DNA of 64,000 nt from Enterococcus sp. DIV0212c (GTDB taxonomy: Bacteria; Bacillota; Bacilli; Lactobacillales; Enterococcaceae): NCBI RefSeq assembly GCF_017377505.1, contig NZ_JAFREN010000033.1:1-64000 (forward strand), given 5' to 3'. Of the stretch, positions 44,506 through 53,763 are shown one piece after another. The first letter of the stretch is position 1; each line of letters opens with the position of its first letter. Made by a program: the position numbers and the translations under genes. The notes beneath the pieces are model-generated. The model did no database searches. It worked only from the letters and a program-made list of their open reading frames with translations, and was not told the origin of the DNA.

Positions 44506-45381
44506 TTATTCCTTTCCACAAATATTAGTAAATACAATGTGATCGTTCACTCCGTCTAAATACAACAACTTTTCTATAGTCGATTTATTGAAACCTGCAA
44601 TTGGGCAACTAGTAAAATACATAGACTGACAAACCAAATCAAAATTATGAGAAATCCCGCCAAGTTCTACAAGAGTGTTTAACAAAGCAAGTTCTCCATA
44701 TTTCACAAAATTCTTGTTAATCGAATATTCAAAAAATACACAAAAATTCATGTTGGCAATATCAATATTTTCTCCCACAAAAAAATTATTTGAATCAATT
44801 TTTTCAATATTCAATGGATACAAGCTATGAGAATAAGGCTGATATTTATAAATTCCTTTTGAAATACCAGAAACGTGATTAACATATAGGTAAACATCGA
44901 TTGGATATAAGCCACCTCCAGAAGAATAATATCTAGTGCTAGCTACCAAATCATCGTAGACAAGTTTACGGCTGCCAAGACCAAATGAAAATTTAACGAT
45001 TGTAGAAAATGTGCCCTGATCCATCATTTCATATACAAATTTTCGAGTACTATGTCGCTGCTCAAGAACTTTAGAAAATTGAGTTTTAATTTTTTTTGCT
45101 ACTTTAGTTAAATATATTGTATTTTCATCTAACAATTCCTCTGCTTCTTTGGCTTCATTGATCAAAGAAGCTAGATTAGATTCGTTATAAAACATAATAC
45201 TTTTAAAATCATTTAAATTTTGCTTATTCATGTTCAACAAATAGCTCAACATTGACGAGGTTGTGTTACCAAACATCATTTGAGAATACATATGTTTATT
45301 ATCATTATTTGATCGGTTTGTATCATCCTTTACCAATAATGTATGAATATTAAAAAATCCTTTTTTCTCAAAATCAATCAT
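44506..45381 (-). CDS. llsB: SagB-type FMN-dependent azoline dehydrogenase
   Basis: 291 residues of the nitroreductase fold: RHSTRKF for FMN phosphate, STRYYSSGGGLYPIDVYLYV, and PIAGFNKSTIEKLL near the end. It oxidises thiazolines and oxazolines to thiazoles and oxazoles. Overlaps the preceding membrane protein gene by 4 bases (ATGA). Confidence 0.92.
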   Translation of the reverse strand: MIDFEKKGFFNIHTLLVKDDTNRSNNDNKHMYSQMMFGNTTSSMLSYLLNMNKQNLNDFKSIMFYNESNLASLINEAKEAEELLDENTIYLTKVAKKIKTQFSKVLEQRHSTRKFVYEMMDQGTFSTIVKFSFGLGSRKLVYDDLVASTRYYSSGGGLYPIDVYLYVNHVSGISKGIYKYQPYSHSLYPLNIEKIDSNNFFVGENIDIANMNFCVFFEYSINKNFVKYGELALLNTLVELGGISHNFDLVCQSMYFTSCPIAGFNKSTIEKLLYLDGVNDHIVFTNICGKE

Positions 45382-45695
45382 TCTATTTTTTCCTTTCTTC
45401 GTCTATTTACTACAGCTAAAATAATTTCTGTTGCGATAGCCAATACCATGGAAAAAATCAGACCAATAAACATCATATTGCTATTATTTGGCGTTCCTTT
45501 AAACTCTCCCCCAACTTTTTGAATGTCAAAAATAGAAAAACCGAAAACGTCTACACTATATTCAGACAAAGATGTGCCTTTAATGTGACTATAGCCTGAT
45601 CTAATCGCCATAAAACAAACAAAGACACCTACAACAATCCCTAAAATAATGGATACGATGACACGATTGGTAGGATTATTAAACTTTTTTTTCAT
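45378..45695 (-). CDS. llsX: LlsX-like small membrane protein
   Basis: 105 residues with two helices (about 11-31 and 72-93) around an outer loop (YSVDVFGFSIFDIQKVGGEF). By size, topology and place between the transporter and the dehydrogenase it corresponds to LlsX of the Listeria LIPI-3 island, a protein without a streptolysin counterpart. Sequence identity with LlsX could not be checked. Role unknown. Confidence 0.65.
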   Translation of the reverse strand: MKKKFNNPTNRVIVSIILGIVVGVFVCFMAIRSGYSHIKGTSLSEYSVDVFGFSIFDIQKVGGEFKGTPNNSNMMFIGLIFSMVLAIATEIILAVVNRRRKEKIE

Positions 45696-45753
45696 TTACT
45701 TAAACACTCCTCAACTAAATTGTTCCTTTTCCAACAAAAATACTTATACCCAA

Positions 45754-46497
45754 TTACTCTTTTTTCTTTTTATTCCACACAAACAGAAGAACTAAAATCA
45801 TCGTTAATATAATACCAAACACTGTATTCAACACTAGAAAATCGTTAACAAAAATTTCTTTTTCTATCCATATATTAAAAAAGTCATTCATCACATACTT
45901 CATAGGGATAAATTTACCGATTGCTTGAAACGACTCTGGAAGTTCTGAAAACGAAGAAAACGCTCCTGTTAAAATATAAGAACTAAACAGCAAAATCATC
46001 CCTACAGGCATTAGTATCCTTGTATTTTTCACAACTAATGCAATTAGCGCACCAAAAATCAGTAAAATTAAATTGCTGTACAAACACTGAATAATGTAAG
46101 CAATCAAATAGCCAACATGAGGAATATGTAATCCATACATCAAAAACCCGAATAGGATATTAGCGATGATGCTTAAAGCTGTTAATAAAACATACGAACA
46201 AACATCAGAAAAAATCATATTTTGTGTGCTCAATCCAAAATATTCCAAACGTTTATAGCTTTGATTTTGGATGCTTTCACCTAACCATATAGGAAAACTG
46301 ATTAATGAAATTGGCAACATTCCCATGCCTGTACTAATCAAAAAATATTTATCTACAAAGTGATACCCATTTCCTATATCAAAATTTCCATAAGATGATA
46401 CCATGGCAAACATCATAATCAGTGGAAACAGTAATGAAAAAAAGATCGATATTGGAATACGAAATTGTAATTTAATACTCGTCCATAAATACCTCAC
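45754..46497 (-). CDS. llsH: ABC-2 type permease of the LLS-like cluster
   Basis: 247 residues with about six helices (LFPLIMMFAMV, LFGFLMYGLHIPHVGYLIAYIIQ, GMILLFSSYILTGAF). It matches an ABC-2 permease that exports the mature peptide with the ATPase at 46497-47387; the reading frames meet at one shared base. Only one permease is present, as in listeriolysin, where streptolysin has two. Confidence 0.9.
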   Translation of the reverse strand: MRYLWTSIKLQFRIPISIFFSLLFPLIMMFAMVSSYGNFDIGNGYHFVDKYFLISTGMGMLPISLISFPIWLGESIQNQSYKRLEYFGLSTQNMIFSDVCSYVLLTALSIIANILFGFLMYGLHIPHVGYLIAYIIQCLYSNLILLIFGALIALVVKNTRILMPVGMILLFSSYILTGAFSSFSELPESFQAIGKFIPMKYVMNDFFNIWIEKEIFVNDFLVLNTVFGIILTMILVLLFVWNKKKKE

Positions 46498-47387
46498 TAT
46501 TTTGTCACCTCCAAAATAGATTGAGCAGATTTTTCTGTCGTTGCAAAGGCAACTAAGTAAGTTGTATAAATGTTTTGCTTGATCACATTATATGTAGCAT
46601 TCTTTTCTCCCAAAATACTTTCCACATTACTTTGGAGTTCTTGATTATGGCAAATAAACGCTGTACCGTCGCCAGTATCAGTCTGTGGAATTTTTCCCAT
46701 TTCAACGTTGTCTAACTTAGCCAGCTCACTATAATCAACTCTAACTACAGAATGATGAACAAACATAGCAAAATACTCTGTAATTGAACCGTAGAAAATC
46801 AGTTTTCCTTGTTTTAACATCAAAATTTTTGTCGCCCAATTTTCAATTTCATCAAAATAATGAGTAACGTTCAAAACTGTTCCCTCTGTAGTTTTTTCTT
46901 TCATCATTGCTAATAGAGCAAGCCTTTTCTTATAATCTAATCCTGAAGTTAATTCGTCAAAAAAATAGATAGATTTTTGACTCTCCAACACTAAACTTAA
47001 GGTTAATCGTTGCTTCTCACCACCGGAGAGATCCTTGATATATTTCTTTTTTAAATCTTCCAATTCATATCTCTCTAAAAACTGTGACAATGATTCTTTT
47101 TTTAGAGGCAGAACTAGCTCCACCAGTTCATAAACCTTCATTAATTCATTATATGAGTTCTCTTGAAAAACGATGCCACAATCCTTCTTCTGAAAATGTT
47201 TAATAATTTCCCCATCAAAACTAAATTCTCCCAAAATAGTATTTATTAGAGTCGTTTTACCTGCGCCATTTTCACCTAAAATTGCAATTTTATCTTTAGA
47301 TAAAATTTGGATTTCTCTATCTATATCAAGAATCATCTTGTCGTTTTTTTTTACTTTCAAATTATTTATTGCTAAAATAGCATCCAT
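46497..47387 (-). CDS. llsG: ABC transporter ATPase of the LLS-like cluster
   Basis: 296 residues from the ATG at 47387 (AGGATG upstream). Walker A GENGAGKTT, signature LSGGEKQR, Walker B SIYFFDELTSGLD and switch His in NVTHYFDE. The C-terminal 80 residues form the usual extension of this exporter group. It powers export of the modified peptide and perhaps self-protection. Separated from the precursor gene by an attenuator hairpin. Confidence 0.92.
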   Translation of the reverse strand: MDAILAINNLKVKKNDKMILDIDREIQILSKDKIAILGENGAGKTTLINTILGEFSFDGEIIKHFQKKDCGIVFQENSYNELMKVYELVELVLPLKKESLSQFLERYELEDLKKKYIKDLSGGEKQRLTLSLVLESQKSIYFFDELTSGLDYKKRLALLAMMKEKTTEGTVLNVTHYFDEIENWATKILMLKQGKLIFYGSITEYFAMFVHHSVVRVDYSELAKLDNVEMGKIPQTDTGDGTAFICHNQELQSNVESILGEKNATYNVIKQNIYTTYLVAFATTEKSAQSILEVTK

Positions 47388-47406
47388 TTCTATACACATC
47401 CTAAGT

Positions 47407-47433
47407 AAAAAGGGGGACTTGAATCCCCTTTCA
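47407..47433 (-). terminator. Attenuator between precursor and modification genes
   Basis: AAAGGGGA and TCCCCCTTT arms followed by TT, 7 bases after the precursor stop. A leaky terminator here would give excess precursor mRNA, as known after sagA. Confidence 0.8.
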
Positions 47434-47439
47434 TTTACC

Positions 47440-47589
47440 TTATTTTTTAGTTTCTGTAGCAGTTGATGCAGAACATGTACAGGTACATGTTGAACAAGAA
47501 CATGAGCAACATCCAGCAGCATAGTTCATTGCTTCAGCTCCAACACCTGTGTTGCTATACCCGTTCATTGACTGAGACTTGATATTCAT
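47440..47589 (-). CDS. llsA: Listeriolysin S-like precursor peptide
   Basis: 49 residues, preceded by AGGAGG at ideal spacing. The leader begins MNIKSQS and ends EAMNYAAG. The core is CCSCSCSTCTCTC followed by a short Ser/Ala/Thr tail and TKK. Cys, Ser and Thr in the core are the residues turned into thiazole and oxazole rings. As I recall it, the Listeria LlsA leader and core are nearly identical. The product should be a cytolysin or narrow-spectrum bacteriocin. The promoter may be TTGAAA-N17-TACGTT about 50 bases upstream. Confidence 0.95.
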   Translation of the reverse strand: MNIKSQSMNGYSNTGVGAEAMNYAAGCCSCSCSTCTCTCSASTATETKK

Positions 47590-47848
47590 AAAAACACCTC
47601 CTAATCATTTTCTTATTATTTTAATACAATATTAACGTAACATATTTTTCATCTCTTTTCAATATATTTTTTTTACTTATTATAAAATATAAATTCCTTT
47701 TAATTTTGTAGTCCAAAGCTATTAGCGATTCCTTTTAGACGAACCCGTTTGCTATTGAAATTGTTTATAAGTATGTAATTTTTATTCGTTTTTGTCCTAT
47801 TCAGCTTAGTTACCGCTATCAAATTATTTATATCAAGTATATAAAATA

Positions 47849-47889
47849 AAAAAGTTGAGTAAGTCCTGATACAGAACATACTCAACTTT
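47849..47889 (+). repeat. IS-associated terminator-like repeat, copy 1
   Basis: AAAAAGTTGAGTA...TACTCAACTTT with inner CCTGAT and CAGAAC; one of three related copies (also 50512-50554 and 60522-60563). The upstream 45 bases also resemble 60478-60521, so a longer sequence was duplicated. Confidence 0.65.
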
Positions 47890-48003
47890 ATAACAATTAA
47901 ATAGAGAGAGATTATTAGTTTATTTTTTCAAAAGTAATTCTCTTACATATCTGTTCAATAAAATTCACTTCTCTAAAAACTGTGTAATTATTTTACTATT
48001 TTT

Positions 48004-48797
48004 TTAGATTGAATGTAGTGTAAATAGTGACCCTTCTAAAATCTTTAACTCGGACTTTTGACTATCTTTTATCATATATTCATGGATGGGAACCCATTTA
48101 TCATCTGGCTCAACATTTTCAGAGGCTAAAAAGTATAAAACTGGTAGTTGAACTGGATAAGTTAAGTTAGCTAGCTTATCAAAGTTCTCTTGCATTACTT
48201 CTCCTTCATTCAAAGTCGCTTTATTCCCAATATTTTTTAAGGAAATATATTTAAACTGTTCAGTATCTTTTTTCGATAACTTAGGGGCATTCAAAAATGA
48301 AGGTTCTATATCTGAGAGTAGACGATAAATACCTGATTGACTCAATAACTTAATTGCTCCACCTTGGTTATCATCTGCCTCACCTTGATTGGGCAAACTA
48401 CTATCAATCCCAATAAAGCTTTTCACTTCATTGGGATACTCATTAATATAAGCAAGTGAATACACTATCATCACTTAACCCGTAGCCAAAGGGTTGCACC
48501 ACCACGATCTGATATTTTTTTTGATAACTCATTCACCATAGGTTGAAAATCAAGTACCGGCGAACCCGTTAGATAACCGGGTAATAACACCATTGTTTCG
48601 TCACCAATCCCCTTCACTTGAACACGTAGTAATTTTTTATCTACTTTCACTTCTTGACCATAAGGGATGATTTTTTTCATTTCTTTTTTTAGTTGAATTT
48701 TATTATTTACGTAAATTCCGATAAAAACAAGAAGCACAACCACCAATAAACTTCCGATTAAAATACCTAAAATCTTCAGTATTTTTTTCATATTCAT
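48004..48797 (-). pseudogene. Decayed alpha/beta hydrolase, paralogue of the next gene
   Basis: The 5' part (from 48797) encodes a membrane anchor and LLPGYLTGSPVLDFQPMVNEL, parallel to LLPGQGTASPYLDFKPMIDEL in the intact neighbour. A frameshift follows, then VVVQPFGYGLSD in another frame. About 45 residues are then missing, including the nucleophile elbow GHS, before the sequence resumes as YPNEVKSFIGIDSS. The C-terminal His region is also interrupted by a stop. At least three lesions make it a pseudogene rather than a sequencing artefact. Confidence 0.85.
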
Positions 48798-48809
48798 TTC
48801 TCAACTCTG

Positions 48810-49766
48810 TCAGTTATTCAAAAAATTGGTTGTTTCTTTTACGATTGTTTCCATTTGCGTGTGGTGTAAATAATGGGCGCCTGGCAATTGAATCAATTTT
48901 CCTTTATTTAAACCTTTCACCTGATCTTGATGCATCTCAAGCCAATTTTTTTGATTCATATCATTATCTGCAACAAATAATAAAACCGGCATATTTTTTG
49001 GATAGGTTAAGCCACGAGAATCAGGGAAGCTATTGCTTAATTCTTGAAGTTCATCTTTCATCGCAGGACTACTCATGTTCTTCATCGTCAATAACTTAAT
49101 CTGTTCAAAGCCAGGGTTATCTTGACTCACGCCTATACCTTTTTCTGGATTAACTTTGATTAACGCTCGAAAAACACCTGCTGTTTTTAAGAAGTCGAAG
49201 ACTGACATATCAATGCCAGGCCAAGGTTGTTCTGGTGTGCTAGAATCAATTCCAATAAAGCCTTCCATTTCATTTGGGTAAACTTGCGCGTAATTCACCG
49301 CATAAAGCCCCGCAATCGAGTGTCCCATCAATGTGTATTTAGAAATGTTCAGTTCTTTCGCTACTTGGTGGATTTCTTCCACAATATTTTCCACGCTACG
49401 ACGTCGATTCGTTTGGCTGCTTAAACCATAGCCAAATGGTTCAATCGTAACCACACGATACTCTTTCTTCAACTCATCGATCATCGGTTTAAAATCTAAA
49501 TAAGGACTAGCTGTTCCTTGCCCTGGTAAAAGTAAAATCGTTTTCTTTCCTTCACCTTCATCGACAATGTTCATCTCACCATCAAAGACTTTTAATTTCT
49601 CACCATATGATTCAATTCGTGTTGCTTCACTTTTCAAACTTATCTGGTGAATCGTAAAAGTAATCACTAAGGACACAATTAGGATAGTGATTATACCTAA
49701 GATTACTTTGCCCAATCCTTTTAATAGTCTGACACCTAGTGATTTAGTTTTCAGTTGTTTGGTCAT
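48810..49766 (-). CDS. Membrane-anchored alpha/beta hydrolase
   Basis: 318 residues. One N-terminal helix (about 17-40), then an alpha/beta hydrolase fold on the outer side: oxyanion region LLPGQG, nucleophile elbow GHSIAG, acid region FVADND and catalytic His in GAHYLHHTQ. A complete triad is present. The substrate is unknown. It overlaps the TetR gene by 23 bases, so the pair is one unit. The next gene downstream is a broken paralogue. Confidence 0.88.
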   Translation of the reverse strand: MTKQLKTKSLGVRLLKGLGKVILGIITILIVSLVITFTIHQISLKSEATRIESYGEKLKVFDGEMNIVDEGEGKKTILLLPGQGTASPYLDFKPMIDELKKEYRVVTIEPFGYGLSSQTNRRRSVENIVEEIHQVAKELNISKYTLMGHSIAGLYAVNYAQVYPNEMEGFIGIDSSTPEQPWPGIDMSVFDFLKTAGVFRALIKVNPEKGIGVSQDNPGFEQIKLLTMKNMSSPAMKDELQELSNSFPDSRGLTYPKNMPVLLFVADNDMNQKNWLEMHQDQVKGLNKGKLIQLPGAHYLHHTQMETIVKETTNFLNN

Positions 49767-50412
49767 TTAGTTCTGCCGCCTTTATCATAATTTGTTGGTC
49801 AAGTTGCTCTAAAAAAACATCACTGATAATTGGCATTCCACTATTTTCAAGCATTGTTTTGGCAGCCATTAATTTTTCAAAAAAGGTCTCTACTGTATTT
49901 GGAAACAAGGCTTGAATAAACCATGTACTTAAAATCAAGATCGCTAATTCAGCCATTTGTTTCGGTTGATCAACTGTGGCTGATCCATCGCTGTTTCCTT
50001 CGATCAAACAGGTTTCTACTAATGGTGCCATAATTTCATTCGTCGTCCGAATATACATTGAAAAGAATTTAGGATTATCTAATAACGTAAAGCTAAGGAT
50101 TCGAGATTGACTGGCCTCGCTATTGAACATTCCTTCAAATAACAAAGCCTGAATTTTCTCTAATCCATTTAAATTATCTTTTTCCATAATTGCTGTTAAG
50201 GCAGCTTCATTGGGAATAAATCGTCTGACAACGGCATCTATGATCTCATCTTTAGATGCATAGTGGTGATAAACAGCTCCTTTAGTTAAACCGTCTAAAC
50301 CTTTGACGATATCGGAAATGGACGTTTTTTCGTAACCTTTTTCTATAAATAGTTCTGTTGAAACATCTAGAATTAATGATTTAGCTTCCTCTGCTGTATA
50401 TTTTTTTGCCAT
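49744..50412 (-). CDS. TetR-family repressor
   Basis: 222 residues. N-terminal helix-turn-helix: AKSLILDVSTELFIEKGYEKTSISDIVKGLDGLTKGAVYHHYASKDEIIDAVV, typical of TetR. The C-terminal ligand domain is unassigned. It is co-transcribed with the hydrolase; an inverted repeat just upstream of the gene fits an operator. Confidence 0.92.
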   Translation of the reverse strand: MAKKYTAEEAKSLILDVSTELFIEKGYEKTSISDIVKGLDGLTKGAVYHHYASKDEIIDAVVRRFIPNEAALTAIMEKDNLNGLEKIQALLFEGMFNSEASQSRILSFTLLDNPKFFSMYIRTTNEIMAPLVETCLIEGNSDGSATVDQPKQMAELAILILSTWFIQALFPNTVETFFEKLMAAKTMLENSGMPIISDVFLEQLDQQIMIKAAELNDQTTEN

Positions 50413-50429
50413 CTAATCTCTCCTTTCTC

Positions 50430-50454
50430 AAAAACATTCAATCGGTATGTTTTT
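50430..50454. promoter_or_regulatory. Putative TetR operator
   Basis: AAAAACAT and ATGTTTTT separated by nine bases, 18 bases upstream of the TetR gene. Confidence 0.6.
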
Positions 50455-50511
50455 ATCATACGCTTTTTTTGAGGAATGTCAAATTATATTTTCATTGTTT
50501 TAGTTAATAAG

Positions 50512-50554
50512 AAAAAGCTGAGTAGGTTCTGTTTTAGAACATTACTCAACTTTT
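50512..50554 (+). repeat. IS-associated terminator-like repeat, copy 2
   Basis: AAAAAGCTGAGTA...TACTCAACTTTT with an inner GTTCT/AGAAC stem. Related to copies at 47849 and 60522. It sits after the 50606-52915 gene and may serve as its terminator. Confidence 0.65.
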
Positions 50555-50605
50555 AATTACTTAAATAGTTTCTATTTATTGAATTGTCATCAAATCAAAG
50601 ATATA

Positions 50606-52915
50606 TCATTCAACACTTTTAAGTGCTTCAGTCATTTTAATCTTATTGATTTTTTGATTGGAGAGATAATTAACAATAATGATTAAAACGATCGTAAAAA
50701 TAATCGTAATCAAATAACTCTGTCGATCAATAACGGGTCTGAAATAAAGCTCATCACCCATTCCTGCATTAGAAAAGATCTTTTCATGAATTTTAATCCC
50801 AAAAGGTATCCCTATAATGATACCGCAAAGAGATAAAATAATGTTTTCAGTTGAAAGAATCTTTTTAAGTTCAGAAAATCTAAAACCTAGAACAGACAAA
50901 GTCGCCATATCACGTTCTCTATCTGAAAAATTCAACGTGCCTAAATTATATAAAACAACAGTCAACAACAGACTAGCAGACACTATCAATAAAATTGACA
51001 TCGAAAGGGTACTTCCCATGCTAGCTAAAAAGTCACTTTCTTGTTTTTCTGTTAAGACAATTTTTTTCATTTCATCATTTGAGAATATTGCTTTTAGGTT
51101 TTTACCCAAGAAACTTGTTGGCACAAATACTTGATTGGCTTTCTCCCATGCAGATTTTGTTAAATAGAAGCCTTGTCCTATACTTAATTCTGCAATATCA
51201 GTCACCTTTAGTTTCACTAAATCTCCCGCAGCATTTCTAAACTGAATAGCATCTCCTTTATTTAAAGAAAAAATTTCAGCTGTTTTCTTTGTAATTAGCA
51301 AACGATCCTCTGATAATTTTACTTGTTTATCATCGTTATAAAACTTTATATACGAACTATTATCCTCTATAACGTGAATCAAACCACTCTTATTTTTACT
51401 ATTGGATAGAATAAAGTATGGTCGTTCTTCAAGTCCTTCTACCTCTTTATTATTTCGAGTTTTATCATACAGTTCGCTTGAATCCAAGTCGCTTGCTACA
51501 TAGGCCTTTTCTTCGTATAAGTATGATTTCTCGTAAACCGAACTAGCCACATGATTGATCGTGTCTCTAATTCCCAAAGCAGATAGCAAAAGACTCGTAC
51601 AACCAACCACACCTATGATTGTCATTGACATTCTAATTTTACTTCTAAACATTTGTCGCAACGTTAACTTTTGAGACGTTTTTAGTCCATTCCAAAAAGG
51701 TTTGATTCTTTCCAACAAAATATTATAACCTTTGGTGGTGCTTTTTTCTCTTAAAAGAGAAGCTGGTGACTCTTTCTCAACGTTATAAAAAACAATCAAC
51801 GTGGCAACGCATGTACTAAATACGGATAACGCAGAAATTATCGCCACTTGGTAGCCATTGATGACAATTTCAGGATGATCAAAAATAAATAACTCATTAA
51901 AAAATCGCCAGATATAATTAGGAATGACCTTCCAACCAATTAAAACGCCGAAAAACACGCCAATAACACTCACCCATATACCATAAAATAAATAATGCGT
52001 AATGATTTTAAAACTACTGTAACCTAATGCTTTCATCGTTCCAATGATCGCTCGTTCCTTATTGATTAGACGATACATTGTTGTAAAGCTCATTAGGATA
52101 ACAATCGCAAAAAAGATAATTGGAAACAAGTTGCCTATTGATTGATATTGTTGCACCTTTTGACTAGTGGCTAAATCATTCAATGTCTCTTTAGACTCGA
52201 GAATACTAATAATTTCCTGTTCGTATTTCTCTTCAATTTCTTTTTTGACTGTTTCGAGTCCTTTTCCCTCTGCTACTTTTATGACGAGTTTATTCGTCAT
52301 TACACTATTTTGTGTAAAATATTCCGTGTCTTTTTTATTCATGTAAATAAAACCGTAATCCTCGTGATTTGGTACCACGGTCGTTGAGTCTGGCGTAATA
52401 TAAATATAAGAAGAACTTACAGCCAATCCACTGATCGTAACCTCTTTTTCAAGTGAATTTATTTGAATCGTAAGTCTGTCACCAACATTTATATGATTTG
52501 CTTCAGCATAACTTTTATCGATAACAACTGTATTCTGTTTGTCTAAATCTTTTCCTTTAATAATCGTATACTGATTGAGTTTAGCTTCTTGATCAACACC
52601 GTTAATTAGAACTTCTTTGCCGTCACTACCTGTAATTGCTCCTTCTATTAGAAATTTTTCTTCGAGCTGCTTAATGTTTTCTGACTCACTAAGCTCTGAA
52701 AAATCTTTGTTGGTTGGATTGATCAATACTTCAATATCCGCTTTATTTTCTTTACGATAGTTCGTTTCAACATAATCATTTAAACTTCTCCAAGTACTGT
52801 CGATTCCTATATAAATCGCTACACCTAAAATCAACATCAATGCAATTGATAAAAGTTGGATACTGTTCTTTTTAAAACTACGAAGAAACATTTTTTTCAA
52901 AGAAGACATTACCAT
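50606..52915 (-). CDS. FtsX/MacB-type ABC permease
   Basis: 769 residues. Two repeats, each with FtsX-type helices around a MacB-like outer domain; helices near 18-40, 255-285, 305-330, 355-380, 430-450, 640-665, 690-715 and 735-755. Typical stretches are RAIIGTMKALGYSSFKI and RDMATLSVLGFRFSELKKIL. With the ATPase it should form a mechanotransmission or lipid/peptide-handling transporter. It overlaps the ATPase gene by 7 bases. No two-component system or peptide gene is adjacent. Confidence 0.9.
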   Translation of the reverse strand: MVMSSLKKMFLRSFKKNSIQLLSIALMLILGVAIYIGIDSTWRSLNDYVETNYRKENKADIEVLINPTNKDFSELSESENIKQLEEKFLIEGAITGSDGKEVLINGVDQEAKLNQYTIIKGKDLDKQNTVVIDKSYAEANHINVGDRLTIQINSLEKEVTISGLAVSSSYIYITPDSTTVVPNHEDYGFIYMNKKDTEYFTQNSVMTNKLVIKVAEGKGLETVKKEIEEKYEQEIISILESKETLNDLATSQKVQQYQSIGNLFPIIFFAIVILMSFTTMYRLINKERAIIGTMKALGYSSFKIITHYLFYGIWVSVIGVFFGVLIGWKVIPNYIWRFFNELFIFDHPEIVINGYQVAIISALSVFSTCVATLIVFYNVEKESPASLLREKSTTKGYNILLERIKPFWNGLKTSQKLTLRQMFRSKIRMSMTIIGVVGCTSLLLSALGIRDTINHVASSVYEKSYLYEEKAYVASDLDSSELYDKTRNNKEVEGLEERPYFILSNSKNKSGLIHVIEDNSSYIKFYNDDKQVKLSEDRLLITKKTAEIFSLNKGDAIQFRNAAGDLVKLKVTDIAELSIGQGFYLTKSAWEKANQVFVPTSFLGKNLKAIFSNDEMKKIVLTEKQESDFLASMGSTLSMSILLIVSASLLLTVVLYNLGTLNFSDRERDMATLSVLGFRFSELKKILSTENIILSLCGIIIGIPFGIKIHEKIFSNAGMGDELYFRPVIDRQSYLITIIFTIVLIIIVNYLSNQKINKIKMTEALKSVE

Positions 52916-53613
52916 ACTAATTCCTCCACATCTGAAGGACTTTCCTGCGTGTAAATATCTGCAATTTTCCCATTATGCATTTTAATGACTTTGTCCGCAA
53001 TTTTAGTAAACTCTGCATTATGGGTGACAATAATCACTGTTTTATTCATTTTTTTTGATGTGTCTATTAAAAGTTTGATGATCGTTTTACCTGTCTCTGA
53101 ATCTAAGGCGCCCGTTGGTTCGTCACACAGTAGCATTTTAGGATTTTTCGCAAGGGCTCTGGCAATAGAGACACGTTGTTGTTCGCCGCCTGAAAGTTGA
53201 CTCGGAAAATTCCCTGCTCGTTGATCAAGCCCTACACTAGATAATACCTCACGAGAATTAAGCGGCTCTTTACAAACTTCCACAGCTAACTCAATATTTT
53301 CCAAAGCAGATAAATTAGGGACTAGGTTGTAAAATTGGAAAACAAACCCAACATCATTCCTGCGATATTCTGTTAGTTCTTCTTTTTTTAGTGAAGAGAT
53401 TTCTTTATTGTCGATAACGATGATACCGGAACTTGTTTTTTCCATTCCGCCTAGTAGGTTCAAAAGGGTTGTTTTTCCAGCGCCACTTGCACCGACTATT
53501 ATAACAAATTCCCCTTCATTAATCGTGAAGTTTACTTGGTTCACAGCGTTTACCGTGACTTCTCCACTTACTTGATATTCTTTGCTGACCTCTTTAAAAT
53601 TGATGTATGTCAT
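52909..53613 (-). CDS. MacB/LolD-type ABC ATPase
   Basis: 234 residues from the ATG at 53613 (AAAGGAGG upstream). Walker [10 protein letters not shown], signature LSGGEQQR, Walker [14 protein letters not shown]-loop TH. Closest in style to the ATPases partnered with FtsX-like permeases in antimicrobial-peptide resistance or lipoprotein release. Operon with 50606-52915. Confidence 0.92.
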   Translation of the reverse strand: MTYINFKEVSKEYQVSGEVTVNAVNQVNFTINEGEFVIIVGASGAGKTTLLNLLGGMEKTSSGIIVIDNKEISSLKKEELTEYRRNDVGFVFQFYNLVPNLSALENIELAVEVCKEPLNSREVLSSVGLDQRAGNFPSQLSGGEQQRVSIARALAKNPKMLLCDEPTGALDSETGKTIIKLLIDTSKKMNKTVIIVTHNAEFTKIADKVIKMHNGKIADIYTQESPSDVEELVW

Positions 53614-53763
53614 TTTTTTTCCTCCTTTGTTAATTCTTTTTATAATCCAACAACCCGACACATGAAAAAATGTTCATTTAATCATATATTAAGCGTACGA
53701 AAATAAATACTTTTAGTCAATATTTTTTTATTTGTTTTAGAAAAATTATTTTCCTTTATTCTT

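Noticed and set aside
47700..47885. A 61-residue minus-strand gene upstream of the listeriolysin-like precursor
   Set aside because: It covers an IS-associated hairpin repeat, has no ribosome binding site and shows no family resemblance.
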